DNA from: CALCLY01 sp900552775
GTDB taxonomy: Bacteria; Bacillota; Clostridia; UMGS1883; UMGS1540
Direction of reading: 5' to 3'
NCBI GenBank assembly: GCA_937966555.1
Contig: CALCLY010000036.1
Span: 1-64,000, forward strand
Length of the DNA: 64,000 bases
Shown: positions 26,585-35,661 of the stretch, piece by piece
Position numbering within the stretch: the first letter of the stretch is position 1
How the letters are laid out: each line of letters opens with the position of its first letter
Notes under the pieces: generated by a model
Databases searched by the model: none
What the model was told of the DNA's origin: nothing
What the model saw: the letters and a program-made list of their open reading frames with translations, nothing else
Program-made: the position numbers and the translations under genes

Positions 26585-29500
26585 ATGAAGAAAAAAATTG
26601 CATTACTTGCGGCAACAACGCTTCTTGCAGGTACATTTACATTTGCACCGGCATCGGCGGCGGTAAATACAGTGCCGCAGTCGGACATTTTATCAAGCTA
26701 TGATTTTGAGAATGCAACGGAATCTCTCTTTACGCCGACATCATCAATTGTTACGGCTGAAATTAAAGATGATGCGGGCAACAAAGTGCAGAGACTTTCA
26801 AAAAATCACAATCCAAACAGCGGAAGTGCGAAAAATGACACTATGTTTAACCTTGCGTACATTCCCGAAATTATGGAGATTTCGTATGACGTTAAACTGG
26901 CGGATTACGGAAGTCTTCCCGCAAGCGGCGAACAGATATGGTTTTCAACATATCTGAAAGTAGGAACAGGCAACGGTGACGAAGAAAACTTCTATACACG
27001 CCATCGTTTCCCGAAATTTTTTGCATATTTTAACGCTTCAGACAACAGAGGCTGGTATATAGGTGTTAACAGCAACGGAGACGCAAATACAAAAGGTTCC
27101 GGAAAGAAGCTGGGTGTTAAGTTCCAGGAGTGGAACACGGTTATAATAAGAATTAATAACAATACAAAAACATCGGAAGTTTTTGCATGCAAAAAGGGTG
27201 ACACGGATAATGCCGTTAAACTCGGCGAAAGCAAGAATATTGAAATTAAAAACAATGTATTCGGTATTGAAACAAAGCAGGATACGGGAGACGGCAGAAG
27301 AGCGGATATGTATATCGATAATATAGAAGTCCGTGACATTACGCCTACCGATAAAAACAGCTTCGGCGTAGGTGCACTCAGCGTAACGGACGGCTTCTCG
27401 GCTGTTGCAAAGCTTACGGACGATGTTACACGTGCGGAGGTTTATTGCGAAGGCACAAAAATTGCAGATCTTGACGCATCGGTTAACAAGTCTTTCAAAA
27501 TAACGGCGGATGCTGCCGATGTTATCAAAAACTACGGCACGGAGAAATTCGAGCTTGTATGCTACAACGCCGCAAATACGGAGATTGACAGAGTTTCGGC
27601 TTATAAAGATGTTTCCGGCAATGTGTACAACGTAAAATACGCAAAAGACACCATTAACGGAGAAATAACGACGGAGGGCTCCGCTTCGGGAGACGCGGTA
27701 GCGCAGAATCTGTTCACCGATTTCAAACCCATAAAGGACATAACAACCAAGTGGAGCTTTGATATAGCAAAAACCGCAGAAATCGACAAAATGGGCGTTC
27801 AGTTCAGAATAATAGGAAACAACGACAGCTATAACGGAAAAGCTTGGCTTCCCGACCAGTTCCTTGCTGCCGACAAATCGGTATACGACAATGCGTTAAT
27901 AGACTCCAAGGATATGGAGCTTAACAAAAAGTATCATTTTGATATCGTGTTCAATCCGTTTACATGCCTCATATATTTCGATGTATCAAAAGACGGAAGC
28001 AACATTTTCCACATGGAAAAACCATTTATAAGAATGTACACGGAGACGAATGTGCCGCTTTACGGAATAAATGAGCTCGGATATGTTTTCAAGGCAAAGC
28101 AGGGCGGCCAGGGCGCGCTGCAAATCACCGACATGACATTCTCCGCCCTTGAAGAAATGCTTGTTCCTTCGGCAAAATCATACATTTCGCATTCGGGCGA
28201 GAGCGCGGCGGTTGTAAATGGCACCGTGCCCACAAGCGCAAAGAGCGTTTTGTTAAACATCGCGGGCTATGGCAATATAGATCCCGCGGCGGTTAAGGTT
28301 TTAAAGGACGGCGCCGAGGTTTCGGGCGCTTCTGTAAGCATTGCGGCAAGCTCGCTTAAGGTTGCCGCAAGCTTTGAGCACGGCAGATACGACATAGTAA
28401 TTCCGACGGGCGCACAGTATTTGGGCGAAACACTTACAATGCCTGTACACGCAGGGTTTAACGTTGAAAACAAATTCGGCATACTTTCACCTTCAAACGG
28501 CGCTGTTATCAGCTCGGAGGGCGCTGTGATTGCTGTTGCGGATGACGGAAAGATGACATCTGCAAAGCTTTTTGTCGACGGAAAAGAATGTGAAATGACA
28601 AAGAACGAAGCAGGCATATGGACATACAGCTTCGTGCCGGAGCGCACCGGCAGCATAGAGATTGAAGCTGTGGCAAACTATGCGGACGGGACAACCAAAA
28701 AAGATATAATAACAATAACCGTTAAAAATACGCTTGACGTTTTTAACCCCAATGCAAGAATTACCGCGGACACAGGCTTCAGCGCACTGGGCGGAGGAAA
28801 ATATACTGTTAACGATACTTCAAAGCAGCTTAAGTACACTCTCCTTCAGCAAAATCCCAACACGGAGTGGAACGGAACAATTAAATTCGGCTATGATATC
28901 TCGTTCAGCGACGTTTCAAAATTCGGAATAAGATTTGAGGCACAGCATAATACCGGCTGGGGCGCATATCCGCTTAATCATAAACAAGGCGATATGCTTA
29001 TGGAAAACGGCTATGCAAAGGACGCATACGGCAACAATGCTTATCAGTATGAGGCAAACAAGACGTACCGCTTTGAATATGAGTATGATATGACAAACAA
29101 GGTTCAGAACGCTTATGTAACAGATCTTTCAACAGGCGAGAAATTTACGCTCGCCGAAAACATTCAGATACAGAAGGGCAATGGTACATGGACGACGGCG
29201 GGTCAGACGATTATTCCCGACGGCGCATATCTCTACCAGATGCAGCTTTACGTAAAACCTGCGGCAGACGCTACGGAAAACGACAGCTTCACAATTTCAA
29301 ACGGATATTTCAAGAGGGTTATAGATCTTCCCGAAATTGTTGCCGTTTCGTATGAGAAGGACGGCGCTTTTGTACCGGCAGAAAACGGCATGATTAAAAA
29401 GACAATGAAGATTAAATACACACTATCTTCTTCGCTTCTCAATGAAAACGACATGAGTGTTGATTATATCAAGCTTTATAAAGACGGCGAAGAAACTTTT

Positions 29501-29953
29501 GTTGACGAAATTTCGTACAGCGCACCCGAAATTACGGTTACTCTTTCGGAAGATACGGAAGAGTTTGCGGAATACAAGCTCGAAATTTCCGGTGAGGTTA
29601 CGGTTAACAGCACGCCTATCGGTCTGCCCATTGTAAATTACGTAAGAGTTGCAAACGAAAGCGGAATCTATCTCGGCAAGGCGGAGATAAACAAAAGCGG
29701 AACAATCCTGAAGGTTTCCGTGCCGGTTGATAACTCAGGCTCTCCGGCTTCTGCAAGACTCTTTATAGCGACCTATGCAGGAGATAAATTGACGGGCGTT
29801 AAGATGTCCGCGGCGAGCTCCGTTACGGGCTTCGGCAAGCTTTACGCCGAGCTGCCTTATACGGGCGAAGACGATGTGGCAAAGGTATTTTTATGGCAGT
29901 CGGCAGAAAGTAAGACGCCGCTGAAAACCGCGGAAGAAATTTCACTCAAATAA
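26585..29953 (+). CDS. Exported multi-domain LamG/Ig-like protein, tandem paralog B (1122 aa)
   Basis: Paralog of the preceding 1128-residue protein over its whole length, with the same order: signal peptide (1-25, nearly the same residues), three LamG/concanavalin-like regions, Ig-like domains, and the shared C-terminal module (RLFIATYAGDKLTGV, then KVFLWQS). AAAGGA precedes the ATG by about 8 bases. Identity is patchy: residues 273-328 are encoded by DNA identical to the first copy, whereas the neighbouring LamG regions differ strongly. This suggests an old duplication with later gene conversion. No catalytic motif was recognised. A strong hairpin follows the stop. Confidence 0.75.
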   Translation: MKKKIALLAATTLLAGTFTFAPASAAVNTVPQSDILSSYDFENATESLFTPTSSIVTAEIKDDAGNKVQRLSKNHNPNSGSAKNDTMFNLAYIPEIMEISYDVKLADYGSLPASGEQIWFSTYLKVGTGNGDEENFYTRHRFPKFFAYFNASDNRGWYIGVNSNGDANTKGSGKKLGVKFQEWNTVIIRINNNTKTSEVFACKKGDTDNAVKLGESKNIEIKNNVFGIETKQDTGDGRRADMYIDNIEVRDITPTDKNSFGVGALSVTDGFSAVAKLTDDVTRAEVYCEGTKIADLDASVNKSFKITADAADVIKNYGTEKFELVCYNAANTEIDRVSAYKDVSGNVYNVKYAKDTINGEITTEGSASGDAVAQNLFTDFKPIKDITTKWSFDIAKTAEIDKMGVQFRIIGNNDSYNGKAWLPDQFLAADKSVYDNALIDSKDMELNKKYHFDIVFNPFTCLIYFDVSKDGSNIFHMEKPFIRMYTETNVPLYGINELGYVFKAKQGGQGALQITDMTFSALEEMLVPSAKSYISHSGESAAVVNGTVPTSAKSVLLNIAGYGNIDPAAVKVLKDGAEVSGASVSIAASSLKVAASFEHGRYDIVIPTGAQYLGETLTMPVHAGFNVENKFGILSPSNGAVISSEGAVIAVADDGKMTSAKLFVDGKECEMTKNEAGIWTYSFVPERTGSIEIEAVANYADGTTKKDIITITVKNTLDVFNPNARITADTGFSALGGGKYTVNDTSKQLKYTLLQQNPNTEWNGTIKFGYDISFSDVSKFGIRFEAQHNTGWGAYPLNHKQGDMLMENGYAKDAYGNNAYQYEANKTYRFEYEYDMTNKVQNAYVTDLSTGEKFTLAENIQIQKGNGTWTTAGQTIIPDGAYLYQMQLYVKPAADATENDSFTISNGYFKRVIDLPEIVAVSYEKDGAFVPAENGMIKKTMKIKYTLSSSLLNENDMSVDYIKLYKDGEETFVDEISYSAPEITVTLSEDTEEFAEYKLEISGEVTVNSTPIGLPIVNYVRVANESGIYLGKAEINKSGTILKVSVPVDNSGSPASARLFIATYAGDKLTGVKMSAASSVTGFGKLYAELPYTGEDDVAKVFLWQSAESKTPLKTAEEISLK
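27404..27567 (+). repeat. 164-bp exact repeat shared with the tandem paralog (copy B)
   Basis: Identical to 23785-23948; it encodes residues 273-328 of this protein. Confidence 0.9.
28292..28500 (+). repeat. 209-bp near-identical patch shared with the tandem paralog (copy B)
   Basis: Gap-free match to 24670-24878 with about a dozen substitutions, most of them synonymous. Confidence 0.8.
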
Positions 29954-29967
29954 AAGAAAAGGTTTAA

Positions 29968-30000
29968 ATCAAAAGCCACGGCGCGTACGTGGCTTTTGAT
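29968..30000. terminator. Terminator hairpin after paralog B
   Basis: A perfect 13-bp stem (ATCAAAAGCCACG / CGTGGCTTTTGAT) with a 7-base loop, 14 bases after the stop. The T-rich side of the stem is the only U-tract. Confidence 0.65.
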
Positions 30001-30055
30001 ACCTCTATGAGGGTATAAAGGTAAATTATTCCGTGAATTTTGATTTTATTTGCAG

Positions 30056-30074
30056 GGGCGATCGTGAAACGCCC
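30056..30074. repeat. Diverged short palindrome (GGGCGA...CGCCC)
   Basis: Resembles the palindrome at 26488-26507 and has a similar downstream stretch; it lies in the 268-base gap before the last lyase-like gene. I found no convincing promoter in this gap. Confidence 0.4.
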
Positions 30075-30221
30075 ATACCGATAGAAGTTTATCCGCGCAT
30101 ATGAGTTTGTTTGCGTGTACAACACCGAACGCAGGAAAAATGTGTTATCCGCATTATATTGATATGCGAAAATAAAAAATCCAAGAATACAAAAGCCCCG
30201 GTTGCTTTAAGGGAGGTAATA

Positions 30222-33200
30222 ATGAAAAAAATAATTTCCGTAATTCTCGCCGTGGCGGCGGCTGTTGCTTTTCTTCCCGCAGCAGCTGCGGACAATACGG
30301 ATACGAGATATATAAAATACTATTTTAAAGATGATTTTAACAGCGGCATTACAAATTTCAGACTTATGTTTTCATACGGAAACAAGCTTTCGGTGGCGGA
30401 CAAGCCCTCCTCCGACAATAAAAGCCTGTGCTTTAATTCCTCGGCGGCAACGGTACAATCCATGTCGCGTGCGGAAATGGACACTTCCGTTGAAGAGAAT
30501 ATTTTGTTTGATTTTGATATTTGCCCGACAAGCGAATACAATGACATAAGCTTCAGACTTACAAATTCAAAAGCCGCTCAGAAGGATATTCTCACTTTGT
30601 CGGGCCTTAAGCTGAAAACGGCCTCGGGCGTTGATTTGGGAAGCCCGGCAACCGATGTTTTTACAAATATATGCATAGCGTTTGACCCGAGGACGGGACT
30701 TGCGGATTATTATGTAAACAAAGCTTTAAAGGCGGCCGGGGTAAAGGCTTCGGAAAATTTCGGAATGATTTCCGCCGCAAGTTTTATATTTAACAATGCC
30801 GCCGGCGGGCTGAAAAATACGCTTCTCTACATCGACAATTTTAAGGCATATAACAGCGAAAAGCCTATATTCGTATACCGCGACAATGGAGAAAACGTAA
30901 GGCTTCTGTCAGATTACGCCGACGACGGTGACGTTGCGGAATACATGGGGGACGCGGCCGCGCTTTACAGAGACAACGCAAGGCTTTACTTAAACGGAGC
31001 GATTTCAAATGAAGCAAGCGCCCCTCTTTTTATAGGCGGTAAGCCCTACATTCCCCTTGAGACGGCAAAAAAGCTTTACGCTTCCGCAAATTCCCTTCCG
31101 GTTTACAGCATGGGAGGCTCATACGTTTCGGCAGAGGAGCTTTGCAGAGCTTCGGGAAAAAAGCTTTCCTCATACAGCGACGGACTCATAGTTATCGGCA
31201 ACAGAGAGGATTTTTTTGATTTTAAATACGATATACCCGTGTTTCGCACGCTTTGCGGCAAGCTGATTCTTCATGAAACCAACGGCAAAGAAATGGCAAA
31301 TTACATCAGAAAAAACCTAAACGGCGTTCATCCGCGCCTGTTTATGAATTCCGATGATTTTGAAAGACTGAAATCCAAGGTGCAAACCGATGATTATCTT
31401 AAAGCAAGACATACGTTTATGCTGTCTGTTTACGGTGAGGCCTATACGAAAAAAGACAAAAACGGCGAATATGAGCACAAGCTTTTTGTCGACAAGCTCG
31501 CCGCTGATACAAACGAATGGACAAGAACGGAATCGGTATTCAATAAAATTCAGCAGGTCGGATATTGCTACAGAATGACCGGAGACGAAAAATATGCCAA
31601 AAGATGTATAGACGAGGTACTCGGCATATGCGAAATGCCTTCATGGATTGCTTCAAACAGAAGCTTTCTTGCCACCGCGGGACTCATGATTGCCGTGGCG
31701 CTTTGCTATGACTGGATGTATGACTCGGAATATATGACGGCTGACAATAAAAACACGATAAAAAGAGCAATGGAAACCAAGGGCATGGACGAAATTCTTA
31801 AGGATTACGAGGGGACAAGCTCAAGCCGTTCATATTTCTGGGCGCAGTCTCCAAAGCCCGACAACTGGAATTTTGTCTGCAACAACGCGGGCCTTCTCTC
31901 GGCAATGGCATTTGCCGACGTTTCCTCCAGCAGAAGCGTAAAAATATTTAACTATGCAATGAAGCTTCTTCCCAAGGCGGCAACTCTTTACGCGCCCGAC
32001 GGCGCATGGTACGAAGGGCCTGATTATTGGGAATTCGGTTCGAGATATTTTGTAATGATTATGGAAAATCTTTATAAGGTGTTTGGTACCACATTTGGCT
32101 TTATGGAGCTGCCCGGCATACGCGAAACCGGATACTATGCCGTTTTGCAGGAGGGGCCTATGGGGAGCTTCAATATCGGAGACGCGAAGGAGGGGGACGT
32201 CCACGCAAACGCCAGCACCTCTCCCGTACTGCTTTTTCTCTCCTCGTATTTTAAGGACGAAAAGCTTAAAGGACTCGCTATGAACGGCATACGCGAAATG
32301 ACGGGAGTAAACGTAAATCCGGAAACCATGTATAACATTGCTTATTATGATTTCGAGCTTCCCGAAAAAGCGGCAAACGTAAAAAGAGATTGGTATTTCA
32401 GAGATTCGGAAATCGCTCTTATGCACAAATCGCCCGAAGATATTCAAAATGATGTTTTCACAGCGCTTCATGCCGGGAGAAACGACACTCCTCACGGGCA
32501 TCTTGACGCGGGGCAGTTTGTAATAGACGCATACGGAACGCGTTTTGCATGCGATACGGGTTATGAAAGCGATTCGCCGAGCGTTAAGAAAAATTTTTAC
32601 CGCTACAGAACAGAGGGACACAATACAATCCTTATAAATCCGGACCTGTCTCCGGGGCAGAGAGTTGAAGCGATTGCGCGTATAGACCGTTTTGACACTG
32701 ACGGAAACAGCGCGATAGCCGTGACGGATTTAACCGATATGTACGAAAACGCCGAGAGCATAAAGCGCGGACTTAAATTTACAGATAACCGCTCTATAAT
32801 TACGGTTCAGGACGAAATAAGCTTAAACGAGCCGTCAGACATATGGTGGTTTATGCACAGCAAGCAGAAAATAACGGTGTCGGACGACGGGCAAAGCGCC
32901 GTTATAAGCGGCAACAAGAATATGGATATGCTCGTAAAGCTTTCAAGCAGTGCGCCGGGATCCTTTACGGTGATGGAGGCTATGCCTATGGAGGACAGCC
33001 TTAAAACCATTTCAAACAATCTTCAAAACGGAGATTTTAAAAAGCTTGCGCTGCATTTTGAAAACACGCAGAACATTACAATTTCCGTTACAATGAGCTT
33101 TATTCCGAAAGGCAGTACGGATTACGGCGAAGACAAAACCGTAACACCCATAGATTCATGGACGCTTGACGAGCTTCCGCAGGGGCTGAATATTGAAGAG

Positions 33201-33458
33201 CTTAATGTTGTAAAAAAATCTTACGGATTTCGCGCCGACGCCGGATACACAAATTCGGGTGAGGCCGAAAAGGCGAGAATCATACTTGCGGTTTATGAAG
33301 GCGGCAAGGTTGCCGATATTAAAATCGCAGCGGCTGATATTATAAACGGCGGCGGTAATTTAGGCGTAAGATATATCGGAAAAACAAGCGGAAGAACGGC
33401 AAAAGTATATTTGTGGAACAAAAATAATGAGTTAACGCCGATAAAGAGTACAGAATAA
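30222..33458 (+). CDS. Secreted heparinase II/III-type lyase-like protein (1078 aa)
   Basis: Shorter member of the second lyase sub-family, closest to the 1240-residue protein. Signal peptide 1-22 (AVAFLPAAAA); LamG-like domain about 28-215; a degenerate stalk-like region about 245-340; heparinase toroid from VHPRLFM near 368, with WAQSPKPDNWN and APDGAWYEGPDYW; C-terminal heparinase domain with H758-G-H760-L-D762; and the shared ~75-residue C-terminal module (about 1005-1078; IILAVYEGGKVADI, VYLWN) where the paralog has F5/8C. GGGAGG lies 5 bases before the ATG at 30222; the frame is open up to 30111, but that extension lacks an SD and would bury the signal peptide. It ends the secreted-protein locus, before a bidirectional terminator. 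Confidence 0.85.
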   Translation: MKKIISVILAVAAAVAFLPAAAADNTDTRYIKYYFKDDFNSGITNFRLMFSYGNKLSVADKPSSDNKSLCFNSSAATVQSMSRAEMDTSVEENILFDFDICPTSEYNDISFRLTNSKAAQKDILTLSGLKLKTASGVDLGSPATDVFTNICIAFDPRTGLADYYVNKALKAAGVKASENFGMISAASFIFNNAAGGLKNTLLYIDNFKAYNSEKPIFVYRDNGENVRLLSDYADDGDVAEYMGDAAALYRDNARLYLNGAISNEASAPLFIGGKPYIPLETAKKLYASANSLPVYSMGGSYVSAEELCRASGKKLSSYSDGLIVIGNREDFFDFKYDIPVFRTLCGKLILHETNGKEMANYIRKNLNGVHPRLFMNSDDFERLKSKVQTDDYLKARHTFMLSVYGEAYTKKDKNGEYEHKLFVDKLAADTNEWTRTESVFNKIQQVGYCYRMTGDEKYAKRCIDEVLGICEMPSWIASNRSFLATAGLMIAVALCYDWMYDSEYMTADNKNTIKRAMETKGMDEILKDYEGTSSSRSYFWAQSPKPDNWNFVCNNAGLLSAMAFADVSSSRSVKIFNYAMKLLPKAATLYAPDGAWYEGPDYWEFGSRYFVMIMENLYKVFGTTFGFMELPGIRETGYYAVLQEGPMGSFNIGDAKEGDVHANASTSPVLLFLSSYFKDEKLKGLAMNGIREMTGVNVNPETMYNIAYYDFELPEKAANVKRDWYFRDSEIALMHKSPEDIQNDVFTALHAGRNDTPHGHLDAGQFVIDAYGTRFACDTGYESDSPSVKKNFYRYRTEGHNTILINPDLSPGQRVEAIARIDRFDTDGNSAIAVTDLTDMYENAESIKRGLKFTDNRSIITVQDEISLNEPSDIWWFMHSKQKITVSDDGQSAVISGNKNMDMLVKLSSSAPGSFTVMEAMPMEDSLKTISNNLQNGDFKKLALHFENTQNITISVTMSFIPKGSTDYGEDKTVTPIDSWTLDELPQGLNIEELNVVKKSYGFRADAGYTNSGEAEKARIILAVYEGGKVADIKIAAADIINGGGNLGVRYIGKTSGRTAKVYLWNKNNELTPIKSTE

Positions 33459-33474
33459 AAATAGTTCATAATGC

Positions 33475-33503
33475 AAAAGAGACGGTCAGCGGCCGTCTCT
33501 TTT
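33475..33503. terminator. Bidirectional terminator between convergent genes
   Basis: AAAAGAGACGG / CCGTCTCTTTT, an 11-bp stem with a 7-base loop. It has A/T tails on both sides and separates the lyase gene (+) from the DMT transporter gene (-). The minus-strand stop codon falls in the loop. Confidence 0.8.
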
Positions 33504-34388
33504 AAACTTTAATTGCGACACCACAATTCCGGCAAAAATCAATATGCAGCCGAAAAGGGAACGCAGAGAAAGCCGCTCGCCCAAAATAAGCATACAGCCT
33601 ATGCAGCCGAAAACGGATTCTGTTGATAAAATGATTGAAGCCTCCGTGGGTCTCGCGTTTTTCTGACCGATTACCTGCAGGGTGTATGCAATTGCGCAGG
33701 ACATTATTCCCGCGTAAAGTATAGGAACGGCGGCCGCAAATACGTTTTGGAGTGAAAATGTATCGGCTTCAAAGACAATGCACAAAATTATATTGATTAA
33801 GCCGCACGTCAAAAACTGTACCGACGAAAACGTCACGGGGTTTATGCGCTTTATAAAGGAGTCTATAACTATAATATGAAATGCCCAGAAAAAAGAACCT
33901 GCAAGAAGCAGAAGGTCACCCGTTTCAAAGTGCAGCGTTTCCGACATACAGGTAAAGTACAGACCGGCAACCGCGAAAACCGCGCCGACGGCGGCATTGA
34001 TGCTCGGCTTTTTGCCGAATACAAGACCTATCAGAGGAACAAGCACCGTATAAAGACCCGTTATAAAGCCTGCGCTGCTTGCCTGCTCCAATGCCTCAAC
34101 GCCCTTTTGCTGAAAAAATGAAGCGGCAAAAAGAACCGTACCGGCAATTGCACCGCATTTTATTGTGCTTACAAGCTTTTCTCTGTTGAAAAAGTATTTT
34201 TTCTCAAAAATACAGATTACGGGGATAAGAGAAAGCGCGCCGATTATAAATCTTATGCCGTTAAAGGCAAAGGCGCTGACGTTTTTTGACGCGTCTTTTT
34301 GAGCGACAAACGCAAAACCCCATATTGCAGCCGTAATCAGCAGTGTTAAATTTGATTTCAGTCTTTTTGATTCATGTTCTTTGTACAT
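33486..34388 (-). CDS. EamA/DMT-family transporter (300 aa)
   Basis: An inner-membrane permease of the drug/metabolite transporter superfamily with ten predicted helices arranged as two EamA repeats (about 12-140 and 155-290). The end of the second repeat (STESVFGCIGCMLILGERLSL) is the family signature. Members export amino acids, nucleosides or other metabolites; the substrate cannot be told from sequence. AAGGAGA is 8 bases before the ATG. The gene lies 24 bases downstream of the PfoR-like gene on the same strand, so both probably share a transcript. Confidence 0.85.
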   Translation of the reverse strand: MYKEHESKRLKSNLTLLITAAIWGFAFVAQKDASKNVSAFAFNGIRFIIGALSLIPVICIFEKKYFFNREKLVSTIKCGAIAGTVLFAASFFQQKGVEALEQASSAGFITGLYTVLVPLIGLVFGKKPSINAAVGAVFAVAGLYFTCMSETLHFETGDLLLLAGSFFWAFHIIVIDSFIKRINPVTFSSVQFLTCGLINIILCIVFEADTFSLQNVFAAAVPILYAGIMSCAIAYTLQVIGQKNARPTEASIILSTESVFGCIGCMLILGERLSLRSLFGCILIFAGIVVSQLKFKRDGR

Positions 34389-34412
34389 TTGCCGAAGTCT
34401 CCTTTGCTGTAA

Positions 34413-35450
34413 TTATAAGTCAAGCTTTAAATCTCCGTCCTTTATAAGACCCTTTTTGCGCATGGGATATGCAATAAGCGGAGTTATTATTGCGGGAAGT
34501 ATAAACGATATCGCAAAAAGTGCGACCCAGTGCATAAGAGTTATTGCAACGCCGTCCGTCACCCAGCCGGTATATACGCCTATCTGACCCACAAGTCCGC
34601 ATGTGCCCATGCCGGAAGAAACGGGCGCGCCGTTCATCTGAAGCTTAAATATACATGTGGCAATGGGGCCTGTGATGGCTGATGCCAGCGTCGGCGGAAT
34701 CCATATTTTCGGGTTTTTTACAATATTGCCCATCTGGAGCATGCTTGTGCCCAGACCCTGAGCCGCAAGTCCGCCCCAGGAGTTTTCCGGGAAGCTCATA
34801 ACGGCAAAGCCTATCATCTGCGCACAGCAGCCGGCAAGCGCCGCGCCGCCGGCAAGTCCCGTAAGAGACAAACCCGCGCATATTGCCGCACTTGATATCG
34901 GCAGAGTGAGCGCAATGCCCACAACCACAGATACGATAATACCCATCCAAAACGGCTGAAGCTCTGTTGCCCACATTATGAGGTTTCCTATGTATGAAGC
35001 GCCCGTTCCTATGTACGAAGCTATTCCCATTGCGAGCAAAATTCCCGAGCATATCGTAACGATCGGAGTAACAAGTATGTCAAGCTTTGTTTCGCGGCTG
35101 ACAGCTTTTCCGAGTTCCGCCGCAACAATGGTTATAATAAGCACGGCAAACGCACCGCCGGCGCCGCCAAGTTCATTTGCGGCATAGCCTACCGCCGTAA
35201 GTGAAAACAAAACAAGAGGGGGACACTGCAGAGCATAGCCTATTGCAATTGCCATTGCCGATCCCTGAACCGATTTTGCAAACGCGCCGACATCTGTCAG
35301 AATCTGCAGCCCTGTTTGCGCGCCTATTGTTGCAAGAATTGTGCCTATGAGCAAAGAGGCAAAAAGCCCCTGCGCCATAGCGCCCAAAGCGTCCACAAAA
35401 TATCTTTTTGCGGAAAACACTATGTTTTTGCGTTTCAGAAATTCTTTCAC
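34413..35450 (-). CDS. PfoR-like / PTS EIIC-type membrane protein (345 aa)
   Basis: A polytopic membrane protein with about nine or ten helices and Gly/Ala-rich segments, of the EIIC-like type that includes the PfoR protein of Clostridium perfringens. No EIIA, EIIB or HPr-like gene is nearby, so sugar phosphotransfer is doubtful. The length (about 345) matches the family. The GTG at 35450 has AGGTG about 8 bases upstream; a GTG at 35459 is in frame but sits almost on the SD. A TTGAAG-17-TAAACT promoter lies just upstream. It shares a probable operon with the DMT transporter. Transport of a small solute is the likeliest role. Confidence 0.7.
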   Translation of the reverse strand: MKEFLKRKNIVFSAKRYFVDALGAMAQGLFASLLIGTILATIGAQTGLQILTDVGAFAKSVQGSAMAIAIGYALQCPPLVLFSLTAVGYAANELGGAGGAFAVLIITIVAAELGKAVSRETKLDILVTPIVTICSGILLAMGIASYIGTGASYIGNLIMWATELQPFWMGIIVSVVVGIALTLPISSAAICAGLSLTGLAGGAALAGCCAQMIGFAVMSFPENSWGGLAAQGLGTSMLQMGNIVKNPKIWIPPTLASAITGPIATCIFKLQMNGAPVSSGMGTCGLVGQIGVYTGWVTDGVAITLMHWVALFAISFILPAIITPLIAYPMRKKGLIKDGDLKLDL

Positions 35451-35482
35451 GTATAACACACCTACTTTTTCAGATTTTATTT

Positions 35483-35511
35483 AGTTTATCATAAAAACCC
35501 TGTTCCTTCAA
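35483..35511 (-). promoter_or_regulatory. Promoter for the PfoR-like/DMT operon
   Basis: Read on the minus strand: TTGAAG, 17 bases, TAAACT. The -10 box is weak (4/6), but position and spacing fit. Confidence 0.4.
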
Positions 35512-35600
35512 GTATATTTTAAAAAATCGGCATGCTGAACAATTATTTCATAATATTTGGAAAGTATAACGTTAAAATTTTGTTCTTTTGAAAAAAACTG

Positions 35601-35629
35601 TTGTTTTTTTGCGGTATATATAGTATAAT
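35601..35629 (+). promoter_or_regulatory. Promoter for cysE-cysS-mrnC
   Basis: TTGTTT, 17 bases, TATAAT. The transcript would start near 35636 and leave a leader of about 26 bases, too short for a T-box. Confidence 0.65.
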
Positions 35630-35661
35630 GATATGAAGAATGATAATTTTAGGAGATATAT

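Noticed and set aside
35630..35661. T-box or cysteine riboswitch before cysE
   Set aside because: The leader is only about 26 bases; no stem or T-box sequence is present.
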